Part shown: positions 22,941 to 35,814 of the stretch, in pieces
Position numbering within the stretch: the stretch's first letter is position 1
How the letters are laid out: every line of letters starts with the position of its first letter
Position numbers and translations under genes: made by a program
The notes under the pieces: generated by a model
Told to the model about the DNA's origin: nothing
What the model saw: only the letters and a program-made list of their open reading frames with translations
Databases searched by the model: none
From: Prinsepia uniflora
Lineage: Eukaryota; Streptophyta; Magnoliopsida; Rosales; Rosaceae
Direction of reading: 5' to 3'
DNA length: 64,000 nt
Assembly (NCBI GenBank): GCA_032719365.1
Contig: CM064872.1
Coordinates: 49,646,252 to 49,710,251, forward strand

Positions 22941-24371
22941 TTGCAATGTGGATTTGTTTTTGAGAAATTGATATAGGTTTTCTCAATATTTGTAAAAATA
23001 CCTTCCCCAAAATGTGGACTAGCCTCCTCGGATTGCTAGTTAACGTTCAGATGTTGTATCCTATCATACTAGGATGTCATCAGGGTTAAAACTTGACACC
23101 ATGGATCTATTAAGTCAAGACTCTTACCAACAAAGCTAGACCCACGTGGCTAAAATATGTTATATTAAACAATATAAATTTCAATAGGGGCCAACTCCTC
23201 GCTTGGGCCCACTAAGGATCCACCGCTGCATGCATGTACAGGAAAGGAAAAAATTACTCATATTCTGAATTTTAGGATTTTCATAATTATATTTCCTCTA
23301 CTAAGGTAATTTAACAATTCACTAACAATTGTATTTAATGTATATTAGGCCACATTTTTCATGAGTGACCATTATTGAATGTGTATGCTTGAAGTCTCAC
23401 ATGTCACATGCTCCGTTTAGTAACAAATGTTTTGGAAACAATTGTATCCTTTACTTACGATCATCTTGAGCAGGTACAAAATAAGGAACTAGTTGGAGGG
23501 AGCATTTTTCCCATCAAATTCGTTATGTTCAACCGTTTCGACCTGAACTGTTATTTGATGTTCTAATGGAGGAGGAGGAATTCAGGCAAGACATCAATTT
23601 TTATGTTATCTTATTTTTTAAAGAAAATAAAGTTGAAATCTTATATAATTGCTCCAAACTCCTATTTACCGGCACTATTTAATTTATATGCTTAGAATTC
23701 ATATTTTTTTAAAACCCATTTGGTTTCAACATTATTACCACAAATGTGGCAAAACGTCGTTACAATGATTAGCACAATAATAATAGCATTTGAACAGCAA
23801 TGAAATTTGTGCTACAAATGGCTTTCGTGGGCCTACAACATATCCCAAGTCCAACAAGTAGACCAAAGCAGCCCATTGCCCAACTTTGACATGTTCATCA
23901 AGAGGTGGGCTAGAAGACGACCAAGCCAACTGGGGCCTATGTGCACTCAATGCCCAATCTGTTGCGCTAGCCTAAGATAAAAATCCGAATGCAGCTTCGC
24001 ACCCAAAACCGATTGGCAACCTTAGTGGTACTACAGTGTTGTTACTATCAATAATGATCTCTGCACTTAAAAAGCCAAAAAATGGTTGTAATCCCCAGTA
24101 ATCGTATGAAACCCTTAGGCAAGAATGTGATTGAAATAGAGTACTTCAAAAATCAATTATAATGAATAATTCTCAATCATAGAATGGGAATCACCCTTGA
24201 AAGTGTTCTTTCCATTTTGTCAAATAGTTCAAGTGTGTTATATAAACCAAGTAACCATTAGCTAATCCCGCCATACAAACAATTTAGTTGCGAGATTTTT
24301 TCGATTTCTTACATGAGTTTCTCCCATGGCTTCTATACAACCGATCTCCTGCACCGCGACATGATTCTCCC
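22941..24371. other. Unassigned intergenic DNA
   Basis: About 1.4 kb without a supported gene. No LTR partner for the downstream copia fragment was found here, so that element is truncated. Confidence 0.45.
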
Positions 24372-25665
24372 ATGTCATCCATACGGGTTGTACTCGGTTT
24401 GGCTGCAAACCTGAATCTCGAGATCGAATAGCTAGATGTGAAGAAGGCTTTTCTTCATGGAGATCTTGAAGAAGAAATCTACATGGAGCAGCCAGAAGGA
24501 TTCAAAGTCAAAGGAAAAGAAGATTTGGTATGTCGGCTGAAGAATAGCTTATATGGACTCAAGCAGGCACCTCGACAATGGTACAAGAAGTTTGATTCCT
24601 TCATGATTGAACACAGATATCGGAGGACTACTTTCAGACCATTGTGTATTTGTGAAAAGATTTGATAATGGTGAATTCATCATACTTCTTCTCTATGTCG
24701 ATGACATGTTGATCGTAGGACAAAACAGTGACAAGATTAGCAAGCTGAAGAAAGAGTTGAGCAAGTATTTTGCTATGAAAGACTTAGGACGTGCAAAACG
24801 AATCCTCAGTATGAGTATATCCCGTGATAGAAAAAATCGGAAGTTGAGGTTATCACAAGAAAGTTATATCGAGAAGGTACTAAAGCGGTTTAACATGGAT
24901 AAAGCAAAACTAGTTGCTACTCCATTTCCTAGTCACTTCAAGCTTAGTTCAAAGCAGAGTCCTACATGTGAGAAAGAAAAAGAAAACATGGCTATGGTGT
25001 CATATTCCTCAGATGTTGGTAGTCTGATGTATGCAATGATTTGTACGAGGCCAGACATAACGCACGCAGTTGGCGTTGTAAGCAGATTCCTGTCTAAACT
25101 AGGTAGAGAGCATTGGAATGTTGTGAAGTGGATTCTCAGATATCTCAGGGGTACCTCTAAAATGAGTTTATGCTTTGGAGGTGGAAAACCTGGATTGATT
25201 GGCTACACAGATGCGGACATGGTATGAGATCTTGATTCCAGAAAATCTACTTCAGGATACCTGATTACATTTTCAAAGGGTGCAGTTTTGTGGCAATCAA
25301 AGTTACAGAAATGTGTTGCTCTATCAACTACAGAGGCAGAGTTTATTGCAGCTACTGAAGCGTGCAAAGAAATGTTTTGGATGAAGCGATTCCTACATGA
25401 ATTAGGACAAGAGCAGCATAAATACATTTTGCATTGTGATAGTCAGAGCGCAATCCACTTGAGCAAGAATCCGAGTTTTCACTCGAGGTCAAAGCACATT
25501 GATGTGCGATATCATTAGATACGTGATGTGTTGGAGTCTAAGCAATTACAGCTTGAGAAAATCCATACTGATGACAATAGTTCAGATATGATGACAAAGT
25601 CCTTACCTAAGGACAAGTACAAATTTTGCAGAAGAACAGCTAGACTGCTGGAGCCCTCCACCTAA
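24372..25665 (+). pseudogene. Ty1/copia pol remnant: reverse transcriptase and RNase H
   Basis: The fragment starts inside the reverse transcriptase (SSIRVVLGLAANLN, then LDVKKAFLHGDLEEEIYMEQ). It continues through LYGLKQAPRQWYKKF, the catalytic LLYVDDMLIVG, PDITHAVGVVSRFLS and the RNase H part (YTDADM, DLDSRKSTSGYL, STTEAEFIAATEACKE, SKHIDVRYH) to TAA at 25663-25665. Gag, protease, integrase and the first part of RT are absent. Damage includes TAG at 24429-24431, a frameshift near 24620-24640, TGA at 25225-25227 inside the DADM-x-DLDSRKST motif, and TAG at 25516-25518. The sequence style is that of the Tork/Tnt1 lineage, an inference. Confidence 0.93.
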
Positions 25666-25681
25666 GTCGGGAGAGGGAGAT

Positions 25682-26123
25682 TGATGGGTTTCCCTTGTTA
25701 GTGGAGGAGAGAAAAATAACGAAATAAATATTAAAATAAAATAAAAGAAAGGACGGGAAAATTTTGAAAAAAAATGAATGGAAGAGAAAACGCGAAGAAT
25801 TCTCTTTCATGCATGACCACCAATTAGTTAGGAACATTTGCTTATAAAAGCCATTGGCTTCTTTCAGTTTCAATGCATCCCTTCGAAAACCAAAACATAG
25901 AGAGTTTTGAGAGATAAGAAAACCTCACTTGTGTGAGAGAAAAACCAAGAGAGAGTTTAGCCATCGGTGTTTGGTGAGATTATTATTGTATTCCCATTAT
26001 TTTTCTTAGTGGAAGATAGAGTGTTATTTTTGCCCATTTTATTTACACAAGGCTGGGAGAAGTCAGATCCTGGGAGTGTCATAATTATTTATTGGCTATT
26101 ACAATTTGTCATCTTTCCCAACA
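25682..26123 (+). repeat. 3' LTR of the copia remnant (442 bp)
   Basis: It begins TGATGGGTTTCC right after a purine-rich GGGAGAGGGAGAT tract and ends CTTTCCCAACA, so the tips form a short imperfect inverted repeat (TGATGGG / CCCAACA). A TATA-like TTATAAAA lies at 25842-25849, a plausible core promoter. No matching 5' LTR is in the window. Confidence 0.8.
25842..25849 (+). promoter_or_regulatory. TATA box candidate in copia LTR
   Basis: TTATAAAA, centrally placed in the LTR and followed about 70 bp later by GAGAGTTTTGAGAGA-type leader sequence, as in other copia LTRs. Confidence 0.5.
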
Positions 26124-26400
26124 GTCATTTGGTTTATGTTAAAATTACTTTGATTTGCTGGTTGTTGGCTCTTAACGTCGGTCACTTATATAAAGGTACA
26201 AAAAACCTGTTAGAACAAAATCTCCCAAGATGGAAATGATTGATGCTCTGTACAAGCCACTGGAAAATGGAAATGATTGTGGTATTATCAGGTATATAAG
26301 CAGGGAATTAAGTATCCATTGCAGTAGCTTGCATGTTATTAAAGTTTACTTTAATAACATTGATGCTCTCGACGTCGGTCTCTCTTCCCTCTCGTTTTGT
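26124..26400. other. Unassigned spacer with a small perfect hairpin
   Basis: No gene. It holds a 12-bp perfect inverted repeat with a 4-base loop (26333-26344 / 26349-26360) and short direct repeats (TGGAAATGATTG at about 26230 and 26267; GACGTCGGTC-like phrases near 26176 and 26368). Confidence 0.5.
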
Positions 26401-26501
26401 TAGACGGCAAAGTTATGGTTCACGGAAGTTTGATTTAACTATACATGCTTTACGAGGCAGAGACACTTGGCTAAATTTGATTGGTTGACTGTGGGGCCCT
26501 T

Positions 26502-26527
26502 GGATGAGTGACAAGTGTCACTCATCC
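26502..26527. promoter_or_regulatory. Conserved 26-bp palindrome in E2 5' LTR
   Basis: The 12-bp arms and 2-bp centre are identical to the E1 palindrome read on its minus strand, although the surrounding LTR sequence differs greatly. Confidence 0.6.
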
Positions 26528-28027
26528 TACTGGTCATTAACCCCAAATTGTGCATCTCAACATTGATTGGTGAGATTTACATTAAAATATTAGTTTTGGA
26601 TTATTTTATAATTTCTTCACCCACTTCCTCTCAATCTTAGCCATCCATTTTCCCCACACTCCTCATCCTCACCGTCCACTCATCTGATCATCACAACAAA
26701 CCTCACCTTCCCCCTTCAACCCGTGAAAATATCTTCTTCATCTCCTTCATTTCTGTTCTTCTTCAACCGAAAACAAACACACACATATCACCCCACAACC
26801 CTCACACCATGACCCTTATCTGTCGTAGTGAACTGGTGTTTGTGACCAATGGTTTAAGGCGAGCACGACTGTGCAAGTGGCTGGGACGAAGGTGCACGGT
26901 GGCCCGATTCGGAGGCAAGGCACCGAATGCCCGTTTTGCGGAAAATTCAAAATGGAGAGCCATGAAGGAAGGGTTGTCGACCATTTCTGGGTTATGGAGG
27001 GTTCGTCTGGTGTCAATGAGACCGTGATGGTGGCCACAGCGGGGCCCACGACAGCGAGAGAGGTAAGAACTATGTAGTGCCTTGTTTTTGTTCGAAAATG
27101 GCATCTTTAGTTCTAGCTTGTGTTGGACGTTTTTAACAAAAGAAAATGGTTTCTAAGGGCCAAATGAGTTGAGTTGGGACCTGAGCCAAGGATGGGGGTG
27201 ACCGGAGGTGGGAGAACACGGCGGTGGAAAACAGAGGGACTTTTCTCGATCGAGAAGGTATGGTTTTGTATGTTTTCATGGTTTTAATCACGAGAATAGA
27301 TTCCTAGGAGTGAGACTAAGAGTTTGGGATCAAAATGGGATGAAAAGGATAAAAAAAATGAGTAAGAAATAGGGCTGAACCGTGACCGCCGGTTTGGTTG
27401 GACCAGGCCGGTCTGAACGAGCCCGTCTGCAGAGGACAGGGACGACACTGTTTGGCGCGTGGGCTTCACGTGCAGCCCCTTTGGGCGGAGCGTGGAGACG
27501 CGTGAGGGGTCTTTTGGGGATGAATTCAACATGAATTTTAATCTATTCGATGTAATGAACATTTTGGGACTAGTTTCGTGTCGATCAGACACCGTCTCGA
27601 TATTGTTCAGAACATCTGAAGGTTTATGATCGCGTTTAAAAATAGTTAAAAATTTGGGAAAATTATGGGGCTTCAAATAGAGGTTAATAAGGTAGTTAGT
27701 AACCCTCTAATGGGATTTGGACAGGTTTGGGAGTCCCGGTGATGGTGATTAGCCCGAGGAGGCCTACATCACCCAAATCAAGGCGGCAGCTTAGGACGGT
27801 CTGTGAGTGGACCTTGATTTCTAAACTGTGATGCATGCATAAATGTTTTACATGTTTTTTAGATGAGATTCTATGATGATGATTTGGATGTTAGTGATTT
27901 ATATGATTTCATGCATTTCGAGGCGATTTTTGTGTTTGCACGTAAATCGAGGTTTACGGTTTTGCACTGATTATACGTGCATATGGCTTCAGAAATGGTT
28001 TAATGAAATGGTTTTGAATTTGAAAAG

Positions 28028-28500
28028 TTAAACTCGGGCTCGAGACCCATTTGTTTTGGAAACCCTCAGACTCGAAGTCCATTTAGTTACGTTTTAGGGC
28101 CAGAGGTCCAATTGGTTCGTGAATTGATTTCAGATTTGAAAATATGGAATCGGGAATGAGACCCATTTGATTTACAAAATCTTGGACTTGAAGTCCATTT
28201 GATTTAAAAAGGCATCGGGCCGGATGCCCAGTTCGTTTACGTATCGGGCTCGAGGCCCAGTTGATTTGCGTATCGGGCTCGAGGCCCAGTGGATTTACAA
28301 ATCGGGCCGGAGGCCCAGTTGGTTTACGAATCGGGCAAAAGGCACAGTTGGGTTAAGTAATCGGGCACGAGGCCCATTTGGTTTACGATATCGGGCATGA
28401 GGACCATTTGGTTTACAATATCGGGCACGAGGCGCATTTGGTTTACGAATCGGGCTCGAGGCCCAATTGCTTTATGAATTCGGGCTTGGGGCCCAGTTAT
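28028..28500 (+). repeat. Tandem array of about fifteen ~30-bp units in E2 5' LTR
   Basis: Degenerate units follow the pattern ATCGGGCTCGAGGCCCAGTT plus GATTTACGA. Each has a near-palindromic GGGCNCGAGGCCC heart. Units at 28214-28480 are the most regular. A shorter version occupies the same place in the E2 3' LTR. Confidence 0.85.
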
Positions 28501-29284
28501 GGTTTACGATTGTGAATCCATATACCATCCTTATATATTTATGGATTGTCTCCTCCGGGGAGGGTCGTTGGCCTGGGTGGACCCCGGAGTAGCCACGGAG
28601 CACTAGCTGAGCGGAGTCGCCTCTGTTGGGTACCTTACTCTCAAGAAGGCTATTATGGATTATAACCCCCAAGGAGGGTCATTGATCTGCGGACATTGAC
28701 CTGGGTGGAACCTGGGGAGACTTGGGATTTGAGACCCCGGGTAGCACGCACGTAGCATTAGATACCGTGATAAGATTGGTTATATGATATATGGATAAAC
28801 ATGATTTCTTGGATTTCCGAAATTGTGTTTTATGAATGATAAATGGATTTGGGCTGAGATCCCACATATGTTTACTATGTTATGGATTTGTATAAATGGT
28901 TTTGAGCAGGGGCCCGTGTGACTTGAATTTATGGAACTTGGGGCTGAAACCCTAAATATGGTTGTTTAAACATATGTGGTTTGATAAATGGTTTTTCTAT
29001 GCATGCATGCTTTTTAGTGAAGGGCATAAAGGTCTTTTATGAAATATGTTTTTATGAACTCTTTTATTTTCGTTCACTCACTGCCTTTTCTGATTTTTAA
29101 TGCCTTTCAGGTCGGTTACGGATGTGAACTGTAGCAGGGGTCGAGACATCACACTCCTCTACCGGATCCTGGCGCGCTTTGGTAGCTGGTCGGACTAAAG
29201 GTTTAAATTTCCCCTGTATGTGTTAGACGGGATCATGGCACATCCCTTGTTAATCTCGGGGTGATTAGGATGGGTCGTGTCAAT

Positions 29285-29297
29285 TGGTATCAGAGCA
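29285..29297 (+). other. E2 primer binding site
   Basis: TGGTATCAGAGCA, the initiator tRNA-Met type, follows the LTR end at 29282. Confidence 0.92.
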
Positions 29298-29433
29298 GGT
29301 TTTCTCTTGTGTTGCGCGCAGGTCGAGGATGTGATGTCTCAATGGGCTGTAGTTCGTTATCAACCTGATAGTTAGGATGTCAGAACGATAGTTAGTATGA
29401 TTGCATCGTGGATCATCTTGGTTCGGTACTTGG
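29298..29433 (+). other. E2 internal DNA before the solo LTR
   Basis: Non-coding leader of E2. It ends in CTTGG (29429-29433), the target-site copy of the solo LTR. Confidence 0.7.
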
Positions 29434-32176
29434 TGTCAGGACCCGTCCCAAATATCACCTCGATACCAGGGACGAACCCTACTCCCGTCTGACAATCACA
29501 CATAAAGTACCAGAATACCTGTAATAGTACTGTATGTATAACTATCAGACGCAGGAGTAAATATAATACAACTGTAAGTCAAAGCATAGTTCTACAAAAT
29601 GGGCACAAAATCCTACTATGCTAGTCTCGCAACGGAAGAACGTCGTAAGCTCTATGCCTCGATTCCTGCCTCAACGTTCAGCCCAACGCGATCACCATGA
29701 TCTGGAGGGAAAATTTAAAACCAAAAGTGTGAGTGGACTAAAGAAGATAAAGGTTTCAAAAACAGTTTATCATCATATCAAAGTTAAGGAAAAACGATCA
29801 TAACATTTGTTCCCTCCGTTTTGAAAACATGCATGCCCAACTACATATTAGAAAACCATAACGTAAAACATCATAGGAAACAGAAACACTATAAAACTGC
29901 ATCATAAAACTTGAATATCCAGGTATCATTTTACGATCAAACCTGCTGGGTCTATCCGATTCTTTAAACTCAACCAGGCCTCAATAATATCCGAGTCTTT
30001 AAACTCCCGAGTCTTTAAACTCAATAGGCCTACGGGGGTAATATCATAAATGTCCGAGTCTTTAAACTCCCGAGTCTTTAAACTCAATCCGGGCCCGTCC
30101 CCCCGTTAATCAGAATCCGGGTCTTTAAACCCAATATCCAGATCCAGCAAATCCAATCCAAAACCATTTGAAAACCTTTTCTAAATCCATATCCAAACTC
30201 GAATCCGAAATCGCTGGCCCGAAGCCCTTCCGGCATCCAGAACCGTCATTCCGAACCCAAATCCGGAATTCCACTTTTTAAACCCAAAACCACATTTAAT
30301 CACAAATCATGTTTCACCATCCATTCATCATCATCAGAAAATAAGTATAGATTGAAATCCCTAAATATGGCATCAAAATCCGAAAATCAGCTTTTTCTCG
30401 AAAAACGTGCAAAATCCCGGAAATATCTCGAAAAACGTGCAAACATATCAACCACATATAAGCATCATTAACAAACATAAAAACATGCTTAAAACCATAA
30501 AACATCAATGAAAACAGTTAGGCATGCTCGAAAGAAAAGAAGAAGTCCACTCACAGATCTGAGCGATTCAATCGCGCTCCGTGCGCTCCTCGACCGTCTC
30601 AGGCGTCTCCCGTCCTGTCAATATGCACCAAATAGGGTCACCAATACATCAAGGATACTAACCCTAATTTCCCCAATTTTTCGGGAATTTATTAATATTT
30701 TAACCTTAAACCCTAAACTGTCCGGATTCCCGAACAATCTCCTAACATCGTCCGATTAACCCGAAACTCATATCAATGGATTCCTTAGGACATTTAGAAC
30801 CAAAACCATGTTGGAAGCTTGGCCAGAATCCTCCCCACGCGCCTCCACGCGCCGCCCAAAGTGGTTGCGCGTGGGCCCCACGCGCCTGCTACAGTGCTCC
30901 TTCAACCTCGAGTCACCCGGTTCAACACAGTTGAACCGGCGTGACCAGTTCTCTGCAAATCCTCCACTGTTCTTCTTCTTTTCTTCTCCATTAGCACCGT
31001 CCAATCCCTAGCAACCTTCCCATGTCCTTACCATTGCGATTCACGGCCTAAAACCACACGATTCTCCCTCGAAAAACTGAGCTTGTGGCCCCTGTTTTGG
31101 CCGCCGGCCGCCCAGGTCCTCCCCCGGCACGGCACCACAACCAAACGACTCCTGAGACCTCCAGGAGTCTCACCACAACCACCAAATCCCTCGAATCTAG
31201 CCCTAGGTCCTCGACTTTCGAATTGAAATTCACGGGAAAAACAGAGGAATAAAGCTTACCTTTCGATTCAGTCTCCGCCGTGTGCACCGCCCCGTGCCAC
31301 GGTGTTTGTTGGGTTCCCTGCAACCACCTGAGCCTCCTATTGGCTTGGATTGATCCACCACATGGCACAACTACCACCCCTGTCTCACGGCTTCCCTGTT
31401 TTTCTCAGAACTCCGCCGCACCACCGCCGTGTCTCCAAGCACGATTCCTCCACCGAAACAAGATCACAAGCTCAGCCGTGTCTCTCTGTCACTCTCTCAA
31501 TTCACTCTTCACTCACCCTTGCACTGAATCGATCGAACTCTCTCAATTGCACACTCTCTGTTTCCTGTGTTCAAACGATTGCACGGTTTGAAAGCGTGCA
31601 AAATGTGCCCGTGCACATTTTAGAAATCCCTGGAACCATCCAGCCCCCTGCACATGTCCATCATCCTTTGGCTGAAAATAAATATCCCAAGCCACTACTG
31701 CCACTTGCCCTTATCTGATTGGGCTGAGGATAAAGACCAATTTGCCCCTCGTTTTAATAATTACCGTTTTGCCCACGAACTTCTTAGACCTATAACTATT
31801 TCGTCCGATGTCCGATGACAGCGTACCGCCTGCCATTGTACTCAGGACGTCGAGACCTATCTAACGGTCCTCGGTCTACGTAAAAATCACAAGTCCTCCA
31901 AAAAGTCAACATTTTCCTCAATTAGTCAAACTTACGGTAACGCCCTCAATCTTCCGAACGTCATAACTTTTTCTCCGATTGTCCGAATCGAACCTGCCAC
32001 CTGTCTACGGACTCGTGACGTCCTAAACTACGTCACGGTCAAGGGTCAACACTCATCCAATTGGTAAATCAAAAAGTCAACTTTTAATGCACTATTCACA
32101 AGGGCAAAATCGTCCTTTCATACAAATATTTACAAAATTTACATTTATACCCTTCCTGAAGGTACGGGTTGTTACA
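29434..32176 (-). mobile_element. Solo LTR nested in E2, opposite orientation (2,743 bp)
   Basis: The unit begins TGTCAGGACCCGTCCC and ends GGGTTGTTACA, the same termini as the E1 LTR in plus-strand view. CTTGG precedes it (29429-29433) and follows it (32177-32181). No internal region or partner LTR is present, so it is the product of LTR-LTR recombination after a full insertion into E2. It contains a GAGTCTTTAAACTC repeat block. Open frames around 31280-31720 have no domain. Confidence 0.93.
29985..30145 (-). repeat. GAGTCTTTAAACTC repeat block in the solo LTR
   Basis: Four copies of CCGAGTCTTTAAACTC, in two closely spaced pairs, plus a GGGTCTTTAAACCC variant. Each unit is nearly self-complementary. 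The same motif fills the corresponding place in the second solo LTR. Confidence 0.85.
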
Positions 32177-32181
32177 CTTGG

Positions 32182-35100
32182 TGCTTGGGTTGCCATAGTT
32201 CTGTTGTGGTTGGCAGTGTGGGGCCCTACAGAGAGTTGAACGTAATATTACTTTAGGGTTTTAACCATCCCCACGGTTAGGTTGCGACCGTGGATTACTA
32301 TACTGTAGGATCAGTTTTTGACGATAGTTAGGAGTTGTGACCATTATATGGACGTATCTTGTTGAGTTAGATGGCTATGTGGCTGGGAGCAACTGGGTTT
32401 TCCGAAACACCAATTGAGCGAAGGAACTTCATTTGCGTGATAGTCTGGAAGTGTGAACCCTAATTGAGTTGACGGGATTAGATTGACGCCCATACGATGT
32501 CAGGACCGCGGGGTAGGTCAGATTTTGGATTATTACTGCTGAGGAAAGTTGGGTTCAGAGGAACTCTAGGGTATGATAGTGGAACCCTAAATTTTGATGG
32601 ATGGATTGGAAAGGTGAACCCTAGTGTTTGGGTGTATGGTTTGGAAATGTGAGTCGGCGAGTGGTTTAGTTCTAGCGACTATTCGGAGCTGAGACCGTCG
32701 GTCGGTCAAATCTTGTCAGTTTTAGTGATGGGACTTCACCCTGCAGTCGGGGTTGTATTAATTGGTTAGACCTAGTTGGTTGTCGTTCTACTCTAGTTGT
32801 GATGGATAGCTGGTACAGCTATGGTCATGGACGACCTGGTAGACGACATTGGTTAAGTCAAGTTAAGACTGTTAGAGATTGGTTGGACAGGTTACCAGGG
32901 TTAGTATTTGTCGATGGAATCCAGGAGTGGGGATACAGAGTAGTTAGTACCAGTGATTGATTCTGTTGGATGCGGAGTCTCGATAGCGATGTCTGGTGGT
33001 TGGGTCTACACGAGTCTGTGGCAGGCACTACCATCGAGGATAGAGGTAGTTGTGGCTGTTGAGAATCGGGTGACGTTCAGGGAATGTTCATCTTCTTGTT
33101 TGAGTCGTCAGGGTGTTTGTACCCGGAGTTGTTGGGTACGAAGGAGGCAGAGTTTCTCCAACCTGAGCAGAGGTACGAGGTCGTTGCTTAGTATAAGAAA
33201 AGATCCAAGGTTCTCTGATTCACACACTGGGTACTAGTGCTGGTGATTGTGATGGCGATGAGTCACGAGTCGGGATGTGACTCCGTCGAGATGGGCTTAC
33301 GTTTGGTATCTACAAGTCGGCAGTGCGTGAGTGATGGATTGGATCCCATCCAGCCGCGGTTGAGATGTGTTGGGTTAAGTCCCAACAAGGATGCGATGAT
33401 TGTGTGATGAGTGGATGAAAGGGTATGAATGAGACACGAGGAGTTTTGGATGAGGCAGAAGACGTCATGGAAATTAGTGGATTCGGGGAGTTGTCGTCAA
33501 CCTTGAAAATTGTGTGATTGTTAATAACATGGGAAACCGAGAGTCAATCCAGCAGAGGTTGAGACGTGTGAATCAAGTAGTAATGGACCACATCCTTTTG
33601 CATGTACCTAAACGGTATAAACCGGTAGGTGAATGTGGTAGTGAATTAGACTGGTTACGGACACGTGGTTGATGTCCGAGTGTATTGGTTCCGACATGGT
33701 TGGAACTCCAGAATCGAGAAAGGTTGTGTTTGAGGTGACGAGGGGAGTGCTTGATTATTCCTTGGTAGCGGGTATTTCGAAGTCATTTGGGGTGACTTCT
33801 CATGTTCTACCATGGAAAATGATGGTTGTGTTACTAGTACATTGATCGTGTATTGGTGGGTCGACCCGCAATTGTTTTGGGTCATCAGGAGGAGTTGAGT
33901 ATTTTGAAGTTAGGTGAATGAGATTTTTCATTTTCTTCTTGGTGGCAGACAATGTTGGGTTACATGGCATAGTGAGTGCAGTGAGTTTTGTTGGCATCCA
34001 CGTAGAATGAATTTTGATGTCATTGTCTTGGATCATCCTTGATTTTCCTAGGTGGAATTACAAGGATCGATGCGACGTGATTGGAGAGAACCCACAGTCT
34101 TGACGTGTCTCGTCGTTGACTGATCTATTTAGATGTGGGGATTGTTGAGGAGTGATATGACTAACTAAGGATTCAAGAGGGTGTAAGACCCTATGATCAT
34201 AATTCAGGTGGATGGTTAGCTGAGGGCGAACATGTGTTGATCCTATGTGGATTTGGATCGCGTTTGGGCACTGTGACGATCTAGGATCGTGATCTTGATG
34301 ATCAGGTTAGATGGAGAGTTTATTACCCTGTCTTGGATAATTGAGTATGAGGATGTTGGGGCTGACTTCTTTTCGTGGTAAATCCTGTATGGTGTATTAA
34401 TCGAGCGAGTAGGTGTCCGAAGGGGTCGGATTTGGTCAACCTTAGATGTGTGGATGGTGGGATTGGCTTCCCTATGAAGTCAATTGAATATAATGTGTTA
34501 ATCGCATGAGCAGGTAACTGATAGGTTCAGAGTTGGTGCGTCTCGGTAGACGTGGGTGAGACTAGATGCCTAATCGGCATGAATGGGTACGGCTTGGTAG
34601 GCGTGAGTTGAATTGGTACGTGTTGGATTACGTGATTAAGAGTAGACATTTTGTTGCTGGTCGGGTGACCATGGGACTCGGAATGAATGATGGATTGGAG
34701 TTTTTGATCTGTCTAGTACGGGATTGGACAGAGGGACTCCAGAATTGAAATGTGTTTGGCTACGATCTAGGTTGTAGGCTGGTTAGTGGATGGAGGTACG
34801 TACCATGTACGTCGTGCGAGAATCGACATTGGGCAGGCTTGTGGTGCCTGGTGGCGGTATATAGGGTATACCAGGGGTACGTTGGTGAGTGTGTTGGTAG
34901 TCGGCTTAGTCCCGATACCATTGGATTAGTTGAGAACGTGAATTGGACGTTGGATACTGTGCACTGAGTCTGGGTGTTTCTAATGGGTCTAGTTAAATAT
35001 AGGTCAAGTGAGATGTTGGTAAGGGTATACTCAGGTTGAGTAAGTTGGTGGTTAGTGTAACCACAAGTAAATATTATGTCAGTTTTGACTAGCGATTGTC

Positions 35101-35456
35101 AAGTGGTGACAGTTTCGTGGGATGTGTCAACGTGTTTCGATGAGTGAGTTTTGGTAACTCCCAGTGGGAGCAGATGTCAGGATCATTTGGTGATTGAGAA
35201 AGGAACCGTCAAGTTGATTGGGTCAGTGAGATGGTAGAATCGTCGGGTCTTATCAACTCGGAACGTGTGATCAATTTCACTCGTCGTGGTCGGATGTAAT
35301 CGATACGAGTTAAGTTCGTGATGGAACGTCTGGTTGCAGACAAGTATCGTGCTGGTTAGTGGGTGTACAAGTGTACTTGTGATGTGAGGTCGAATTTTCT
35401 TTCCACGAGGTGGATGTGGAATAGGGATAGTTGGAATTTGGAGGACGAAATTAATT
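32182..35456 (+). other. E2 internal region, non-coding
   Basis: About 3.3 kb with no retroviral protein motif in any frame. From about 33950 to the end it resembles the minus strand of E1 between about 5490 and 3520, identifying it as the 3' spacer of this family. The part before 33950 has no counterpart in E1. Confidence 0.7.
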
Positions 35457-35469
35457 AAGGAGGGAAGGT
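35457..35469 (+). other. E2 polypurine tract
   Basis: AAGGAGGGAAGGT, identical to that of E1, directly before the TGTAATGACC start of the 3' LTR. Confidence 0.9.
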
Positions 35470-35814
35470 TGTAATGACCTGTCCCGAATTCCAGGATTAG
35501 ATTAGTGACTAATGAAGTATTAGTGAGGTTAATCGATGATTAGTTTAGAGAAATAGGACGAACGATACAAAATGACAGTTTTGCCCCTGGTCGTGGATAA
35601 AATGTTGACTTTTGACCTGGGAGGTCTGATGGCCGAGGGCTGAGGACCGTTACGTGGATTGGGTCGATACGAATCCGTAGACAGGCAGTACGCCGAAATT
35701 GGACGTCGGATGGGAATGTTATGGTTCACGGAAGTTCGATTTAGCTATGCACGCTTTACGAGGCGGAGACACTTGGCTAAATCTGATTGGTTGACTTTTT
35801 AGTGTGGGACCCTT

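Larger units (their letters stand above)
26401..29282 (+). repeat. E2 5' LTR, 5'-truncated
   Basis: It aligns with the 3' LTR from about 35715 onward (GTTATGGTTCACGGAAG on both sides) and ends GGGATGGGTCGTGTCA, three bases before the primer site. Sequence equivalent to the first ~245 bp of the 3' LTR is absent. It contains the palindrome at 26502-26527 and a tandem array at 28028-28500. Confidence 0.85.

Noticed and set aside
23480..23600. Possible exon around GAACTGTTATTTGATG
   Set aside because: Frames close quickly, no motif, and no neighbouring exons were found.
23735..23950. 71-codon minus-strand frame
   Set aside because: No domain, no homologous context, in otherwise unassigned intergenic DNA.
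28028..28500. CRISPR-like array of ~30-bp repeats
   Set aside because: There are no unique spacers; units are directly adjacent and degenerate, inside a plant LTR.
31048..31718. Three overlapping 100-120 codon frames in the first solo LTR
   Set aside because: Both strands are open because of GC-rich LTR sequence; no domain, and no counterpart in related LTRs was seen.
32953..33237. Possible gag of E2
   Set aside because: The 94-codon frame has no capsid core or CCHC motif and E2's internal DNA shows no retroviral motif in other frames.
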